Part shown: positions 25,035 through 33,177 of the stretch, piece by piece
Position numbering within the stretch: the first letter of the stretch is position 1
Layout: the number at the start of each line of letters is the position of its first letter
Assembly: GCA_027406905.1 (NCBI GenBank)
Contig: DAHZHT010000002.1
Location: forward strand, 86,794 to 150,793
Direction: 5' to 3'
Source of the DNA: Elusimicrobiota bacterium
Lineage (GTDB): Bacteria; Elusimicrobiota; Elusimicrobia; UBA1565; UBA9628
Length of the DNA: 64,000 nucleotides
Notes under the pieces: model-generated
What the model was told of the DNA's origin: nothing
Database searches by the model: none
The model's input: only the letters and a program-made list of their open reading frames with translations
Program-made: the position numbers and the translations under genes

Positions 25035-26528
25035 GGCTCGCGTGATGGCCTGATGCCAGATTTCAAGCCGCTCTTCCCGCTTTTTTCTCCCCATTACGGG
25101 GATAAATTTCTTTTCCTGAATCCGAATTTTTTTAATTTCCTCCAGGTTTTTCCAAAAACCCGCTCCCAGCCCAGCCATCAAAGCCGCCCCCAAGGCCGTC
25201 GTCTCGATATTCACGGGCCGATAAAGACAAACCCCGGAATAATCAGATTGAATTTGCATTAAAAGGTTGTTGCTCGAAGCGCCGCCGTCAACCCGCAGAG
25301 TTTTAATGGGGGCACGGATATCTTTGGCCATCGCGCGCAGAATATCGACATTTTGAAGAGCGATCCCCTCTAAAGTCGCTAAAGCCAGATGCCCGCGCCC
25401 AACGCCGCGAGTCAAGCCACAGATCAGTCCTCGAACTTCGGGATTCCAATAGGGAACGCCCAAGCCGGCAAAGGCCGGAACAAACTGAACTCCCCCGTTA
25501 TCCGGCACGGAAGAGGCTAGTTGTTCAATTTCAGAAGAAGAGCGGATAATCTTAAGCCCGTCTCTGAGCCATTGAACCGCCGCGCCGCAGATAAAAGCGC
25601 CGCCTTCAAGCGCGTAACTGACCCGTCCATTAAAATAAAGGGCCACCGTGCTTACATTGCCCCATCGGCTCAACACGGGAGTTTCGCCGGTATTGAGTAA
25701 AATAAAACTGCCGGTTCCAAACGTGCATTTGGCGTCTCCCTTGGAAAAACAGCGCTGTCCAAAAAGCGCCGCCTGCTGATCGCCCGCCATCGCGGAAATT
25801 GGAATTCCATCAGGGAGATTTGAAACGCCGCAGGTTACGCCAAGAATTCCCACATTGGGACAAACCTCAGGCAAAATTTTCATTGGAACGCCTAAGATGG
25901 AACACAGTTTTTTATCCCACTGAAGGGTTTTAAGATTCATTAAAAGCGTGCGAGAAGCGTTCGTCGCGTCAGTTTTATGGACTTTCCCCCCGCTTAACTT
26001 CCACAATAAAAAAGAATCGATCGTTCCAAAGGCGATCTCCCCTTTTTGAGCGCGCGCATGAATGCCCGGAACATGGTCTAAAATCCAGCGTATCTTGGTC
26101 CCGGAAAAATAGGGATCCAAAAAAAGCCCGGTTTTTTTATGGAACAAGGTTTCTCGTCCCGCTTTTTTAAGAGATGCGCAAAAAGCCGCGGTTCTCCGGT
26201 CCTGCCAAACAATCGCGGGATAGACCGCTTTGCCGCTTTGGCGTTCCCAAAGCAGGCTCGTCTCGCGCTGATTGGCAAGGCCAATAGCCGCAATCTGGGA
26301 AGAAGAGATTTTGGCTTCTTTAAGCGCGCGGGAAATTCCCTTTAATACGGAATTCCAAATATCTTCGGGAGCGTGCTCAACCCAGCCCGGCTGAGGAAAA
26401 TTCTGTTTAAACTCGCAAGTCGCCTTCGCCCGCAGACAAGCTTTTGAATCAATGATAATGACGGTGGTCCCAGTCGTTCCTTGATCAATGGCAAGAATGA
26501 ATTTTTGCGAGTTAGGGACTGTCCCCAT
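25026..26528 (-). CDS. glpK: Glycerol kinase
   Basis: ATP-dependent phosphorylation of glycerol to glycerol-3-phosphate, FGGY family, 500 aa. Motifs are ILAIDQGTTGTTVIIID, GLANQRETSLLW, SAMAGDQQAALFGQ, TFGTGSFILLNTG and LRVDGGASSNNLLMQ. The first codons (ATGGGGACAGTCCC) and the stop codon both lie in REP-like palindromes. No better start is available. Confidence 0.95.
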   Translation of the reverse strand: MGTVPNSQKFILAIDQGTTGTTVIIIDSKACLRAKATCEFKQNFPQPGWVEHAPEDIWNSVLKGISRALKEAKISSSQIAAIGLANQRETSLLWERQSGKAVYPAIVWQDRRTAAFCASLKKAGRETLFHKKTGLFLDPYFSGTKIRWILDHVPGIHARAQKGEIAFGTIDSFLLWKLSGGKVHKTDATNASRTLLMNLKTLQWDKKLCSILGVPMKILPEVCPNVGILGVTCGVSNLPDGIPISAMAGDQQAALFGQRCFSKGDAKCTFGTGSFILLNTGETPVLSRWGNVSTVALYFNGRVSYALEGGAFICGAAVQWLRDGLKIIRSSSEIEQLASSVPDNGGVQFVPAFAGLGVPYWNPEVRGLICGLTRGVGRGHLALATLEGIALQNVDILRAMAKDIRAPIKTLRVDGGASSNNLLMQIQSDYSGVCLYRPVNIETTALGAALMAGLGAGFWKNLEEIKKIRIQEKKFIPVMGRKKREERLEIWHQAITRAQK

Positions 26529-26531
26529 CTC
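26511..26531. repeat. REP-like palindrome 3
   Basis: GTTAGGGACTGTCCCCATCTC; supplies the ATG of glpK. Confidence 0.6.
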
Positions 26532-26534
26532 CGG

Positions 26535-27446
26535 TCAAGCCCCAGGCGAGCTCGGGGTTCCGTCGGAGTTGTAAAGTTTATTGACCAACTCCCTAATTTT
26601 TTGATCGTCTCCGCCCGTGCGGTAAATTTGATAAATATTTCTCATAAAATCCAAAGATTCTCTGACGATGCTGGGAGCCCGCGGGTCTTCGGCCGCGTTA
26701 TTTAACCGCTGATAGGTAGTCAGCAACTCTTCTCCGGTTGGGTAAATCGCCTGAATGCAGTCATATTCACGGTGAAAGGCGAAAGATTCTACATCTTCTA
26801 CCGATTCATGACAGATATTAGGATCCGAAGCGTGTCCCGCCTCATGAAAAAGGACGCAAGCCGCCAAGGGGCGCCCGACGGCGACCGCAATGGAAGCCAG
26901 GTGAAAGTGGAGATTAATCGTGCCAACTCTTTTTCCGACTTTATTTCCCCCGCAAATCTTATTGTAAACTCCCAATTCGTTAGAAGGGAGTTTCGCATAT
27001 GAAATGCGTTGATGAGACTCCATTTTTCCAATTTTGGCCAAGGTCGCCTCGACAGTCGAGTCTGAAGCGACGCCCTGATTGGTCTCGATTCTATCCTTGG
27101 CGGCGGAAATTAAATCCTCGATGGTGGCCGGCGACTCGCCCAAGCTCGGCTCGATTTTATAGGGATGGAGATGAGGGCGAATTAAAATCGCCGCTCCGGG
27201 CATTCCAAACTCATAATCGGCCTCGGCTTTTTGATGTATAGCAAGAACAGAAGCGTTTTTATTAGCGACCAAGCGCATGATTTTCCGCGTTTCACGCCCC
27301 AGATCCAAAGCGTTGGAAGAGGCGGATTCATCCCCGCCCGAGATAAACATAGGACTTGCATAAAGAGAGGAAACGAAAGACACCAGAAAAAACGCGCTGG
27401 AAAACAAGAGCCCAATCTCGTGACAACTTCGTCGTCTTTGTTCCAT
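26535..27446 (-). CDS. Secreted HEAGH-motif putative metalloprotease
   Basis: A 303-aa protein. A signal peptide (hydrophobic FSSAFFLVSFVSS) is followed by a mature domain with HEAGH at residues 201-205. Downstream Glu220 lies in EDVESFAFHREYDC, as in gluzincin-type zinc peptidases where a later Glu is the third ligand. No specific family recognised beyond that. The box-type promoter -10 lies 7 nt before the ATG, so the transcript should be leaderless. Activity is inferred from the motif only. Confidence 0.7.
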   Translation of the reverse strand: MEQRRRSCHEIGLLFSSAFFLVSFVSSLYASPMFISGGDESASSNALDLGRETRKIMRLVANKNASVLAIHQKAEADYEFGMPGAAILIRPHLHPYKIEPSLGESPATIEDLISAAKDRIETNQGVASDSTVEATLAKIGKMESHQRISYAKLPSNELGVYNKICGGNKVGKRVGTINLHFHLASIAVAVGRPLAACVLFHEAGHASDPNICHESVEDVESFAFHREYDCIQAIYPTGEELLTTYQRLNNAAEDPRAPSIVRESLDFMRNIYQIYRTGGDDQKIRELVNKLYNSDGTPSSPGA

Positions 27447-27453
27447 TACTATT

Positions 27454-27498
27454 AATATAGCAAAGGAACGCGCTTACGTCCTGGGCCTAAAGGCCTAG
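27454..27498 (-). promoter_or_regulatory. Box promoter C (HEAGH protein)
   Basis: -10 TATATT (27454-27459) with box 1 (27483-27498; plus strand GGGCCTAAAGGCCTAG) exactly 23 bp away. No second box at the expected position; only a half-site GTCCTAG follows. Confidence 0.5.
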
Positions 27499-27503
27499 AA
27501 GTC

Positions 27504-28895
27504 CTAGGACCTGGGTTTTCGTTCAAAGATTCCCACAGATTCAACATGCGCCGTTTGCGGAAACAAATCAACGGGTTGAACGGAACGCAATGAAAACCCC
27601 TCCCGCGACAAAAGGGCGGCATCGCGGCTAAACGTCGCTAAATCGCAAGAGATATAGACTATTTTCCTAATCGGCAGGCGCCCTAAAGCCTTGGGGATAT
27701 GGGGAGCCATTCCGGTTCGGGGCGGATCGCATAAAACGGAAGAGCCTTCTTTAATTTCCCGCGAGATTCTAGGCAAAACCGCTTCGGATTTTCCGGCCAA
27801 GAATCGAACCCGCTCAACTTGGTTTAAACGCGCGTTCTCCCATGCGTCTTTTACCGCCAGCGGATTTTCTTCAACGCCAATGACTCGATCCGAAATCTTA
27901 GACGCCCACAAACTCGTCGTTCCCACTCCGCAATAGAGGTCTAAAACCAAGGGCGGACGCCCGCCTTCGGACAGGCCGCCCATCGCCGCGCGGTATAAAA
28001 CTTCCGCAGCCGGAGTATTGACCTGAAGAAAAGAGCCAGCCGAGACCTTAAACAAAAAAGGACCAATTTTCTCGACAATCGATTCCTGGCCCCAAAGTTT
28101 TTTCCATTTCCGCCCCAGGATGACCGAAGTCTTAAGCGGCTGGATATTTTGGTGAATTCCGACAATTTGAGGAAACTCCCGGGTCAAAGAATCAAGGACC
28201 TCGCGGATTTTGGGAAAATAATCCGTGCGAGTAATGAAGGCCACCAGGGCTTTTCCCTCATAATTGGAACGTATCAATAAATGCCGCAGCCAACCGCCGC
28301 CGGAAGATTCGTCGTAGATCGGCCAATTTTCTTCTTGAGCCAAGGCTTTGACCCTCAAGGCGATGCGGACGGAAATTTCCGACTGCACCGGACAATTGGG
28401 AAAATCGACGATATGATGCGTCCCGGCCGCATAAAATCCGCAAACAACCCTGCCCGCTCTTTTTCCAAAAGGAATCTGAACCTTGTTGCGGTACTTCCAA
28501 TTCTGCGGAGAAGGGAGGGTTTGATTGACATTGGGATTTTGAAACCCGCCGATTTTTTTGAGGGTATCGACGACAAGATTTCTCTTTTCAATGAGCTGGG
28601 TTGAATAATCCAAATGCTGCCAATTGCACCCGCCGCAAGCCTCGGTCTTTCGGCTTTCGGAAAAATGAAGAGAACACGCGGGCTCAACTCGCCCAGGCCC
28701 GGGAGAGAGAACCTTGATCAGTTTCCCGCGAGCGAAATTCTTCTTTAATTCCGTGATTTCAACTTGGACCCGGTCGCCCGCCGCAGCGTAAGGAACGAAA
28801 ACGACGGGCCCGGTTTTCCCTTCCGGAATCGCCAGTCCAGGCCCCTCGGTGGCCAAAGCCTTAACTAAAGCCGTCAGCTCCTGGCCTGAAATCAC
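27504..28895 (-). CDS. rlmD: 23S rRNA (uracil-C5)-methyltransferase, RlmD/RumA type
   Basis: A SAM-dependent, Fe-S-containing RNA m5U methyltransferase. An N-terminal TRAM-like segment is followed by a 4Fe-4S cluster binding region (C...EACGGCNWQH), then the Rossmann domain LDLYCGVGTTSLWASK, the CDPPRTG motif and the nucleophile region YISCDLATFSRD. A TTG at 28928 would add 11 residues inside the preceding gene; GTG 28895, 5 bp after that gene's stop, is preferred. Confidence 0.85.
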   Translation of the reverse strand: MISGQELTALVKALATEGPGLAIPEGKTGPVVFVPYAAAGDRVQVEITELKKNFARGKLIKVLSPGPGRVEPACSLHFSESRKTEACGGCNWQHLDYSTQLIEKRNLVVDTLKKIGGFQNPNVNQTLPSPQNWKYRNKVQIPFGKRAGRVVCGFYAAGTHHIVDFPNCPVQSEISVRIALRVKALAQEENWPIYDESSGGGWLRHLLIRSNYEGKALVAFITRTDYFPKIREVLDSLTREFPQIVGIHQNIQPLKTSVILGRKWKKLWGQESIVEKIGPFLFKVSAGSFLQVNTPAAEVLYRAAMGGLSEGGRPPLVLDLYCGVGTTSLWASKISDRVIGVEENPLAVKDAWENARLNQVERVRFLAGKSEAVLPRISREIKEGSSVLCDPPRTGMAPHIPKALGRLPIRKIVYISCDLATFSRDAALLSREGFSLRSVQPVDLFPQTAHVESVGIFERKPRS

Positions 28896-28899
28896 GAGC

Positions 28900-29421
28900 C
28901 TACCGCCCGCGTTTGAGGAGAGAATCAATCTCCATCCACAAATTTTCCATCGTAATGGGCTTTGAGAGGAAAATGGAAGCGCCGGCTAACAGGCCTTCCA
29001 CCTGATCGCGCGGATCGTTATAGCGGAAAGAAGCCGATAAAAGGACCAGGGGAATGGTTTGAAAACCGTCCATTCTCCTGATTAGGCGGCACAAATCAAA
29101 TCCGTGAATATCCGGCAAGCGAACGTCGACAATGATGACGGCGGGACGAGAAATTTGAAGTTCCTTTAAGGCTTCAAGCCCGCAAGACGCGCTCTTAGCC
29201 TCAATTCCGCGCAAAGACATAACATCCAGAAAGGTCTCGCGAAAATGCGGATCATCATCAATGAGATAAACAAACAGCTTTTTTGAAAGCGGGGCTCTAG
29301 AGGGCTTAATCTTCGCTAGAATTTTGGGGGATTCTTTCACGTTTCCCCCAGAAACCCGTTCTCGCCGCGAAAAAGAATCGGCCTCCGCGCTCGATTCTGG
29401 TTTTAACTCCATTACGTTCAT
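28900..29421 (-). CDS. Single receiver-domain response regulator
   Basis: A 173-aa protein with a Lys/Ser-rich N-terminal extension (~45 residues) and one CheY-like receiver: acidic pocket DDD at 55-57, phosphoacceptor Asp99 (IIVDVRLPDIHG), conserved Ser129 and Lys154 (FLSKPIT). No output domain. ATG 29421 is taken because TATAAT ends 6 nt before it, although the frame is open further upstream. It is the first gene of the box-promoter D operon and is followed by rlmD after 4 bp. Confidence 0.85.
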   Translation of the reverse strand: MNVMELKPESSAEADSFSRRERVSGGNVKESPKILAKIKPSRAPLSKKLFVYLIDDDPHFRETFLDVMSLRGIEAKSASCGLEALKELQISRPAVIIVDVRLPDIHGFDLCRLIRRMDGFQTIPLVLLSASFRYNDPRDQVEGLLAGASIFLSKPITMENLWMEIDSLLKRGR

Positions 29422-29427
29422 ACTTCT

Positions 29428-29495
29428 ATTATATCCTGATTTAAAAAATTCCCTATAGGCCAAAAGGCCTAGATTATTCCAGAAAAAAGGCCTAG
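29428..29495 (-). promoter_or_regulatory. Tandem-box promoter D (receiver-rlmD operon)
   Basis: -10 TATAAT (29428-29433), box 1 at 29457-29472 (AGGCCAAAAGGCCTAG), box 2 at 29480-29495 (CAGAAAAAAGGCCTAG), with spacings of 23 bp throughout. Confidence 0.65.
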
Positions 29496-29506
29496 AAAAA
29501 CGTGGG

Positions 29507-30580
29507 CTATTGATTGAGATTCTGAGTGTGCTGAAGAAATTCCTGATGCATTTCTTCTTCCAGATTGTCCATTTCGTGCATCTTCCTTAGAAGAAGCTGA
29601 CGGCGATTATAGGGCTTACTTTCGGTAATCGTCACATGATGGACCGGAAGGGCTTGAACGGGAGCGGCTTTTGGAGGCTGAGGAGACAGCTTTGAAGGAA
29701 CTGGGATTTTTTTGGTCACCAAGGCCGACTCATTAGCGGAAGAAGGAATCGCGCTAGATGGCTTATCCTGCGCAAGATGAGAATTATTTTGGGCGACTTG
29801 TTGTTCTGGCGAATTTATAGGCGCCCCGACTGGATTTGCGTAAGCGATATCCATACCGGCATTTGAATTGAGCCACGCTCTGATGACGTCGGAACGAATC
29901 GCGAAATTGACAGCGGTAATGGCTAAACCATCCGGAGCTCGTCTAGCCATCATGGTATTCATCCCGACGATATCCGCGTTAGCATTGAGAAGCGGCCCGC
30001 CGGAATTGCCCCGGTTAATCGAGGCATCGGTCTGATATCCATAGCGGCCCTTGACCCCGCCCAAATCGGCGATGACGGCGCTGATGATTCCGGTCGTCAA
30101 AGTCCAAAGCCCGCCATCCTCGGGATCTCCAATGGCCGCGACCGGATCGCCGACTGAAACGCTGTTGGGGTTGGCCAAAGACAATATCGGGCGACCAAGG
30201 GCGGGATGATCGAGTTTTAAAAGAGCTAAATCAAGAGTGCGGTCATAAAAAGCCACGCGGGCTCGAATGGCGTGATTGAGATCTTTATCCGGATTTCCCG
30301 TCATATGCTTGGGTTTAAGATAAACGCGGACCAACGGCCACGGGCGCCCGGTCGATTTATGAATGACGACATGGGCGTTGGTCAAAACCTCGTTTTCGGC
30401 AATCAGACTGCCGCTTCCCAATTCGCCGTTTCCCCCTTCAGGGCCGCTGCAGATGACGGTCACCACCGCCGGAGCGGCTTTATCATAAATTTTTCTGGGA
30501 GAAAATTTCGCCCCGCCAGCAAAAACTAAAGTCGGGCACAAAAGAGCGCCCACAAGCGCCATCGTTCTATTTTTCTTCAT
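29507..30580 (-). CDS. Trypsin-like serine protease (S1C, DegP-like, no PDZ)
   Basis: A secreted 357-aa protease. Signal peptide ALVGALLCPTLVFAGG; catalytic triad His70 (LTNAHVV), Asp117 (RTLDLALLKL) and Ser193 (RGNSGGPLL). The C-terminal ~130 residues are Pro/Ser/Ala-rich with no PDZ domain, unlike DegP. A short coiled-coil-like tail (MHEMDNLEEEMHQEF) ends the protein. Start: ATG 30580, placed exactly where the strong TTGACA/TACATT promoter predicts; an in-frame start 6 nt earlier would lie inside the promoter gap. Confidence 0.87.
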   Translation of the reverse strand: MKKNRTMALVGALLCPTLVFAGGAKFSPRKIYDKAAPAVVTVICSGPEGGNGELGSGSLIAENEVLTNAHVVIHKSTGRPWPLVRVYLKPKHMTGNPDKDLNHAIRARVAFYDRTLDLALLKLDHPALGRPILSLANPNSVSVGDPVAAIGDPEDGGLWTLTTGIISAVIADLGGVKGRYGYQTDASINRGNSGGPLLNANADIVGMNTMMARRAPDGLAITAVNFAIRSDVIRAWLNSNAGMDIAYANPVGAPINSPEQQVAQNNSHLAQDKPSSAIPSSANESALVTKKIPVPSKLSPQPPKAAPVQALPVHHVTITESKPYNRRQLLLRKMHEMDNLEEEMHQEFLQHTQNLNQ

Positions 30581-30586
30581 AATCAA

Positions 30587-30615
30587 AATGTATCAGGCCG
30601 ATAGGAATTTGTCAA
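30587..30615 (-). promoter_or_regulatory. Promoter of the trypsin-like protease gene (leaderless)
   Basis: TTGACA (30610-30615), 17-bp spacer, TACATT (30587-30592), then 6 nt to the ATG. The rest of this 231-bp gap (up to 30811) holds nothing I could support. Confidence 0.75.
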
Positions 30616-30811
30616 GGACGCGGGACGGACAAATCGCTTTTGTAAATGCTCATATCCTTTCGCAATTTCCTTTGACCTGGGCAGTTAGAATTTCTGGTCT
30701 AAGTCGCGATAGCGTTGAGGCCATGCGCGGTTCCCGCAAGTTTCTTGCCTTCTTGTGTCTTTTCCTGCGGCCACATTTTTCGTCATTGCGGTAAAATTCC
30801 CTCGTTCGGGA

Positions 30812-32011
30812 TCAGCGCCTAGCGGATTTTCTGGGGGATAACGCACCCAGGAAAATGGCCGTCTCAACATGTTCCGTTTGAGGAAAAAAGTCGAAAGCGG
30901 CAAAAGAAAGCGCTTTATAACGGGTCAAAAGCGGAATTAAATCGCGCGCGAGGGTTTTAGGATTACAGGAAACATAAAGAAGAGCCGGAATTTCCGCCTT
31001 TTCGATTACGGAAAGAGCCTTGGGGTGGATGCCCGAACGCGGAGGATCGACAATCAAAAGTTCAGGCCCCATCGCGAGCAAAGCGGGCAAAAGAATCTCG
31101 GCAAAGCCGTGATAGAAAGAAGCGTTTTTTATTCCGTTCATTTCCGCGTTTAAGCGCGCGTCTAACACCGCAGATTCAACCGATTCAAGCCCTACGGCTT
31201 TATCGCACAAATCCGCGACAGACAAGGTGATCGCGCCAAGACCGCAATAGAGGTCGACGATAAGCTTCGGCGAAACCAGCTTTACTTGTTCGCGAATAAA
31301 AGCGTGAAGGGTTTCGGAAGCGCGGGTATTTGACTGAAAAAACGATTGCGGAGAAATTTGGTATCGCAAGGCGCGCCCCCCGGTTTCAAGGGTTTCAGTA
31401 ATCGCGTTTTTTCCCCAAAGAAGCTGCGGCTCTTCCACAAAAGCGGTGTCGGATAAATGATCGTTTTTTCCCCACAAGACGCCGCTGGCAGGGTAAGAGT
31501 CCAAGACCGCCCGAACAAAAGACTCTTTCGGGAAATTATCAGAAGAACTGACCAAAAGGACCATTCTTTCTTTTTTATCCCCGGACTCGCGGACAACCAA
31601 ATGCCTCAACAAACCCTGATGCGAACGCGGATCATGAACGGAAAGCTTCTCCCGAAAAGCCCAGTCGCGAACGGATTTTAAAAGAGCCGGAGTCTCCGAA
31701 GACAAAAGGTGACATTCGCTCAAATTAAGGACTTTGGACCACTGTCCCCGGGCTTTGAGCCCCAAGGCCAAACCGACCCCATCAGTCCCGAAACTAAACT
31801 CCATCTTATTGCGGTAAAACCATTCCGAAGGAGACGGATAAATAACGGAAGGAACCACGCCTAAAGAAGCAAAAACATCCTTGAGATTTGACAGTTTTCC
31901 TTCAAGCTGCTGGGAATAGGAGCGATCCTGCAAGGAACAGCCGCCGCAATGCCCGAAATTAGCGCAACGCGGAGAAATCAAACTAGTTCGAGAATTTAAA
32001 AAAACAGACAT
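30812..32011 (-). CDS. TrmA/RlmD-family RNA methyltransferase paralogue lacking TRAM
   Basis: 399 aa from ATG 32011 (an alternative start at 32026 is in frame). Fe-S type cysteines near the start (CANFGHCGGCSLQD), then RNKMEFSFG, DLYCGLGAITLS, VDPPRSGIHP and YVSCNPKTLARD with the catalytic Cys. It lacks the N-terminal TRAM domain of the rlmD-like gene. Target uridine unknown. Overlaps the ychF end by 29 bp. Confidence 0.83.
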   Translation of the reverse strand: MSVFLNSRTSLISPRCANFGHCGGCSLQDRSYSQQLEGKLSNLKDVFASLGVVPSVIYPSPSEWFYRNKMEFSFGTDGVGLALGLKARGQWSKVLNLSECHLLSSETPALLKSVRDWAFREKLSVHDPRSHQGLLRHLVVRESGDKKERMVLLVSSSDNFPKESFVRAVLDSYPASGVLWGKNDHLSDTAFVEEPQLLWGKNAITETLETGGRALRYQISPQSFFQSNTRASETLHAFIREQVKLVSPKLIVDLYCGLGAITLSVADLCDKAVGLESVESAVLDARLNAEMNGIKNASFYHGFAEILLPALLAMGPELLIVDPPRSGIHPKALSVIEKAEIPALLYVSCNPKTLARDLIPLLTRYKALSFAAFDFFPQTEHVETAIFLGALSPRKSARR

Positions 32012-33053
32012 CACCGTCTTTGACAATATAATCTTTCCCCTCTGAGCGAATTAAACCTTTTTCGCGAAGAACCGATTCCTTAAAATGGGCAACGATATCT
32101 TTAAACGAGTAGACCTCGGCGCGAATAAAGCCTTTTTCAAAATCGGAATGAATGACGCCCGCCGCCTGAGGCGCTTTCGCGCCTATTGGAATGGTCCAGG
32201 CCCGAACCTCGTCTTCCCCGGCGGTAAAATAACTGCATAGCCCCAAAGTTTCATAAGCGGCGAGAATCACCCGTTCAAGTCCCGTGGTTTTAATTCCCAT
32301 TTCGCTTAGAAACGCTTCTCTCTCATCGGAATTGAGTTGGGCAATCTCGGATTCAATTTTGGAGCACAAGCTCAAAGCCTTGGCTCCGCGTTTTCTCGCG
32401 AGCTCTTCAAATTTCGCGACCAGGGCCGGATCGGGAGTTTCATCGGTATTGGCGACAAACAAAACGGGCTTTGAGGTCAATAGCGAAAAACTCGACAGCG
32501 TCTTAGGATTTATCTCGCAACTCCGCGCGGGGCGGCCGGAATCTAAAACCGCCTTGACCGTTTCAAGAGACTCAAGCATTTCCCGGCTTTCCTTGTCTCC
32601 AGATTTTGCTTTTCCAAAAAGTTTTTCTTTTTGCTTTTCAAGGCTCGCTAAATCCGCCAAGATAAGTTCGGTCTCAATGACCGCAACATCCCGCTCCGGA
32701 TCGACTTCGCCCATGACATGCGTCACATCGGGATCTTTAAAGAGGCGAACCACCATCAATATCGCGTCCACCTCCCGGATATGCGACAAAAATTTGTTTC
32801 CCAAGCCCTCGCCGGAAGCCGCGCCCTTAACCAAACCGGCGATATCCACGAAGCGAACCGAAGCTGGGGTCGTTTTTTTCGGGTTAAAGATTTCAGTGAG
32901 GCGTTTGAGCCGAAAGTCGGGAACGGCAACGATCCCCACATTGGGCTCGATGGTGGTAAAGGGATAATTGGAAGCCTGAGCGTTGGCCGAGGTCAAGGCG
33001 TTAAAGAGAGTGGACTTTCCGACATTGGGAAGGCCCACGATTCCAATTTCCAT
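31983..33053 (-). CDS. ychF: Redox-regulated ATPase YchF (Obg family)
   Basis: A universal P-loop NTPase with ribosome-linked function. G1 motif GLPNVGKST at residues 7-15, FTTIEP, VDIAGLVKGA, then the C-terminal TGS-like domain (IHSDFEKGFIRAEVYSF). 356 aa, normal length. It converges on nothing; the coiled-coil gene lies 125 bp upstream on the same strand. Confidence 0.96.
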   Translation of the reverse strand: MEIGIVGLPNVGKSTLFNALTSANAQASNYPFTTIEPNVGIVAVPDFRLKRLTEIFNPKKTTPASVRFVDIAGLVKGAASGEGLGNKFLSHIREVDAILMVVRLFKDPDVTHVMGEVDPERDVAVIETELILADLASLEKQKEKLFGKAKSGDKESREMLESLETVKAVLDSGRPARSCEINPKTLSSFSLLTSKPVLFVANTDETPDPALVAKFEELARKRGAKALSLCSKIESEIAQLNSDEREAFLSEMGIKTTGLERVILAAYETLGLCSYFTAGEDEVRAWTIPIGAKAPQAAGVIHSDFEKGFIRAEVYSFKDIVAHFKESVLREKGLIRSEGKDYIVKDGDVCFFKFSN

Positions 33054-33177
33054 ATTATTCTCGCTATTTTACCAAACAAAACCGCGCGCCCCCCATTTCC
33101 GCACGGCAAATAATCAGATGGTGGGCAACAAACCAGTTCTCTCAGCGCATCTTTACGATGATGTTATTATCGCGCTA

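Noticed and set aside
24905..26531. glpK as cargo of a mobile element bounded by the palindromes
   Set aside because: No transposase, target duplication or terminal repeats beyond the REP-like cores; glpK composition matches its neighbours.
30588..30794. 68-codon ORF in the gap upstream of the trypsin-like gene
   Set aside because: Starts on top of a strong opposite-strand promoter and shows no protein-like composition.
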